This document shows, piece after piece, positions 62,333 through 64,000 of a DNA stretch of 64,000 nucleotides (positions are counted from its first letter, which is position 1; each line of letters begins with the position of its first letter). The notes beneath the pieces are model-generated. The model ran no database searches. It had not been told where the DNA came from and worked only from the letters and a program-made list of their open reading frames with translations. Both the position numbers and the translations under genes were made by a program. This stretch comes from JANPLG01 sp964609085. Lineage in GTDB: Bacteria > Armatimonadota > SYMT01. The stretch spans positions 54,109-118,108 of the forward strand of contig CAZSRZ010000002.1 of NCBI GenBank assembly GCA_964609085.1, read 5' to 3'.

Positions 62333-63594
62333 GTTTGGTCCGGTTCTAGTCTGTGGATCAGTTTCCGAGAAGTGAGGTCAAATATGCGGATTGCATCCTC
62401 AGCCTCGAAGGCGACGGCAGCAATCCCATTACCGACACCAACGTGAGATGCTCGTCCGCCACCCAATGGAAGGCGAACGTCCTGATTTTGGTTAATCAGA
62501 ACCAGATGCCGACGAGTCGCGGCCACAGCAAAGCTGCAGCCAGGCGCGATGTGCGCACACATTACCGGTTCAGCAAGTAGCAACCGAGGTTGGCCCAATC
62601 CAGTGAGACCTATCTCGCATGAGTACAGGTTAGGCCGACCCGCGTCCTCGCAGAGGTAAAGGAGTCTAGTATTCTCATGGTACATTCCACACCAGACTGC
62701 CATTGAATCCGTTGTCCAGCTCGCCACCCTCAATCTTTTCATCATATCAAACAAGGCAATCTCTCCGGGGGCTCTCTCGAATAGATGTCCGCCACAAGCG
62801 ACGATTCGCCTGCCAGGTAGATTTGCCACGTCGATGATCGCCAGCGACTGGTCTTGTAGGCACAGATACTGAGCGCGGCGCAGCTGACTTCCGTCGCATA
62901 CTCGCAGTAGAGGACCTGCCAGGTCCCACGTCGCCGAAAAGCGCATGTCCGGATCCAAGAGACACCGAAGCTGACCGGTAGGTAGGGCGGCGCTACGTGC
63001 AAGTTCCTTCCCAGAGGATGTTTCCCAAAGCCGACTGACCAGGTCTCCTCCTACACTCAGCGCGAATTCATCTCGACGGCTGAATGACACATCAAACGCA
63101 AGTTTGGTGTGCCCGGAGAGGTAGGTCGTTACTGGGGGCGGCCCTCGATGAAGTATACGGATTCTCGGGTCACCTGTCGGTGCCCTAACGGCCGTGTACG
63201 CAGCCATCATCGACGTGTTGCCCATGGCGACGCCACCGACCAGACTTCCGTCAGCGGCAAGTCTCACCGCCCGGGCGTCAACAGATAGGTCCCAAAGCCA
63301 CAGGGAATCCCTGAGGCCATTACCCAACAGCCATCGTCCATCCGGTGACAACAGGATCGAATACCAGCCCGGACCGGATGGTTGATATCGCCCACGAAGT
63401 CTGGGCAGGTCCGGAGTCCTAGGCGTCGATGTGGACGCGGTTAATAGCGGATCAGTAACCGCGCCTATCAGGGCAGATTGCAAGACTTGTCGTCGGGAGA
63501 CATGCGTACAGGTGCCGAGTCCGTCCGGTACTGCGGTCAACCCTTCGTGCCTAGCCATCATCGGCCTGATTAGACGCATCTGATGTTGTCCCAC
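62329..63594 (-). CDS. Twin-arginine propeller protein within the RHS locus
   Basis: About 421 residues; the ATG at 63579 is an alternative start. VSRRQVLQSALIGAVTDPLL is a twin-arginine-like leader near residue 32. The rest is a WD40-like propeller: LLSPDGRWLLGNGLRDSLWLWDL, SFSRRDEFALSVGGDLVSRLWE and AAVAFEAEDAIRIFDLTSRKL. The start overlaps the upstream RHS fragment by 25 bases and the stop overlaps the next by four. Hand counts of some lines give about 50-55% G+C, well below the rest. It may be the immunity partner of the first RHS tip; this is inference. Confidence 0.72.
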   Translation of the reverse strand: MGQHQMRLIRPMMARHEGLTAVPDGLGTCTHVSRRQVLQSALIGAVTDPLLTASTSTPRTPDLPRLRGRYQPSGPGWYSILLSPDGRWLLGNGLRDSLWLWDLSVDARAVRLAADGSLVGGVAMGNTSMMAAYTAVRAPTGDPRIRILHRGPPPVTTYLSGHTKLAFDVSFSRRDEFALSVGGDLVSRLWETSSGKELARSAALPTGQLRCLLDPDMRFSATWDLAGPLLRVCDGSQLRRAQYLCLQDQSLAIIDVANLPGRRIVACGGHLFERAPGEIALFDMMKRLRVASWTTDSMAVWCGMYHENTRLLYLCEDAGRPNLYSCEIGLTGLGQPRLLLAEPVMCAHIAPGCSFAVAATRRHLVLINQNQDVRLPLGGGRASHVGVGNGIAAVAFEAEDAIRIFDLTSRKLIHRLEPDQT

Positions 63595-64000
63595 GTCCCG
63601 CCGCTACATCCATCTATTCCGGGGTCGGATCCTTGGACTTCATTCACACAGATGTGAATCCAGCAAGCTGAAACGTATACCGTGATTGCCGCTACCCCGT
63701 ACTGTCGCGTCACTTCGCGATCCAGGGCATCGTAGCCGTAGGATGTTGGCCACTGGCGGGCATCCAGGCGGAGGGTGCCGTTGACGTCTTCGTCGAAGAT
63801 CCAGCTTGTCAGCACTCCGAGCTGGTCCATGCTGGCGATCTCTGCCCCGCGCGCGTCGAACACGGCTGTCACGCGACCGCCGTTCGCATCCACCACGCCG
63901 ATCCGCTGCCCCAGCGCATCCAGGATCATGGTGACACTATACCCACGCGCGTCCTGCTGCGCCACCACCCGCGAGGCCGCGTCGAACACCGTCGAGATGC
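63570..64000 (-). CDS. RHS/YD-repeat protein, C-terminal part (5' end outside window)
   Basis: The frame is open to the window edge, so the gene starts beyond 64000. Repeats like VFDAASRVVAQQDARGYSV, ILDALGQRIGVVDANGG, VFDARGAEIASMDQLG and YGYDALDREVTRQYG are RHS/YD repeats, which build a large hollow shell around a toxin tip. After VTRQYG about 40 residues with several Cys (SACWIHICVNEVQGSDPG) diverge from the repeat and end at 63570. This short tail is either the tip's start, truncated, or a remnant. The neighbouring genes suggest a polymorphic-toxin locus. Confidence 0.78.
   Translation of the reverse strand, partial: ISTVFDAASRVVAQQDARGYSVTMILDALGQRIGVVDANGGRVTAVFDARGAEIASMDQLGVLTSWIFDEDVNGTLRLDARQWPTSYGYDALDREVTRQYGVAAITVYVSACWIHICVNEVQGSDPGIDGCSGGTWDNIRCV

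Overview
The window is GC-rich bacterial chromosome (roughly two-thirds G+C by eye). It ends in a visibly lower-GC cassette at about 61.2-64 kb. The best taxonomic clue is a DUF1559-type pilin-like protein (19662-20399). Its N-terminus runs FTLIELLVVIAIIAI and then LFPVFAQAREAAR, wording I associate with Armatimonadota; planctomycete copies usually read LLPAVQAAREAAR. Two DUF1501 proteins, several twin-arginine Gfo/Idh/MocA oxidoreductases, a SMP-30 lactonase, a ThuA protein and a GH51 arabinofuranosidase fit a sugar-degrading Armatimonadota- or Planctomycetota-like heterotroph. The phylum is an inference.

Layout. 1-4.3 kb: 6-phosphofructokinase (5' end cut off), PfkB sugar kinase, SMP-30 lactonase, DUF1501 protein. 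4.3-8.1 kb: lytic transglycosylase, solitary DNA methyltransferase, Gfo/Idh/MocA oxidoreductase. 8.1-11.5 kb (minus strand): six tightly spaced genes, read as moaB, thioredoxin-fold [2Fe-2S] ferredoxin, 62-residue zinc ribbon, redoxin-like protein, SAM methyltransferase, 2-hydroxyacid dehydrogenase. The redoxin gene has an in-frame TGA exactly where the family's catalytic Cys should be, followed by a bacterial-SECIS-like hairpin, so I read it as a selenoprotein. 11.6-13.9 kb: oxidoreductase and SGNH hydrolase. 14.4-20.4 kb: DNA polymerase III alpha, exported amidase, pilin-like protein. 20.4-26.5 kb: beta-helix protein, sucC, oxidoreductase, MDR dehydrogenase, membrane protein. 26.6 kb: tRNA-Leu(CAA).

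26.8-35.9 kb is a beta-propeller-rich block. A 1184-residue zinc-ribbon/pseudokinase/double-WD40 protein faces a minus-strand run of an 82-residue protein, a Ycf46-like AAA ATPase, dapF, an NHL protein and a propeller-TPR protein. 36-40.2 kb: TIM-barrel isomerase, cutC, PQQ-type propeller (apparently with a CTG start), NAD-dependent epimerase. 40.3-43.6 kb: a three-gene succinate dehydrogenase/fumarate reductase operon (membrane anchor, flavoprotein, iron-sulfur protein) with overlapping start/stop codons. 43.6-48.7 kb: VOC protein, GNAT acetyltransferase, DUF1501 protein, propeller protein, exported beta-barrel-like protein with a clear terminator. 48.9-55.6 kb (minus strand): aspS, recJ, fused secDF. 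55.7-57.1 kb: two uncharacterised genes. 57.1-60.9 kb (minus strand): arabinofuranosidase, ThuA protein and RbsD/FucU mutarotase, probably one pentose-use operon.

61.2-64 kb holds a chain of four overlapping minus-strand genes: RHS/YD-repeat fragment, twin-arginine propeller protein, second RHS fragment, membrane-anchored ankyrin protein. This looks like the 3' end of an RHS polymorphic-toxin locus with a displaced tip module. The two most notable signals are the candidate selenoprotein and this RHS chain.
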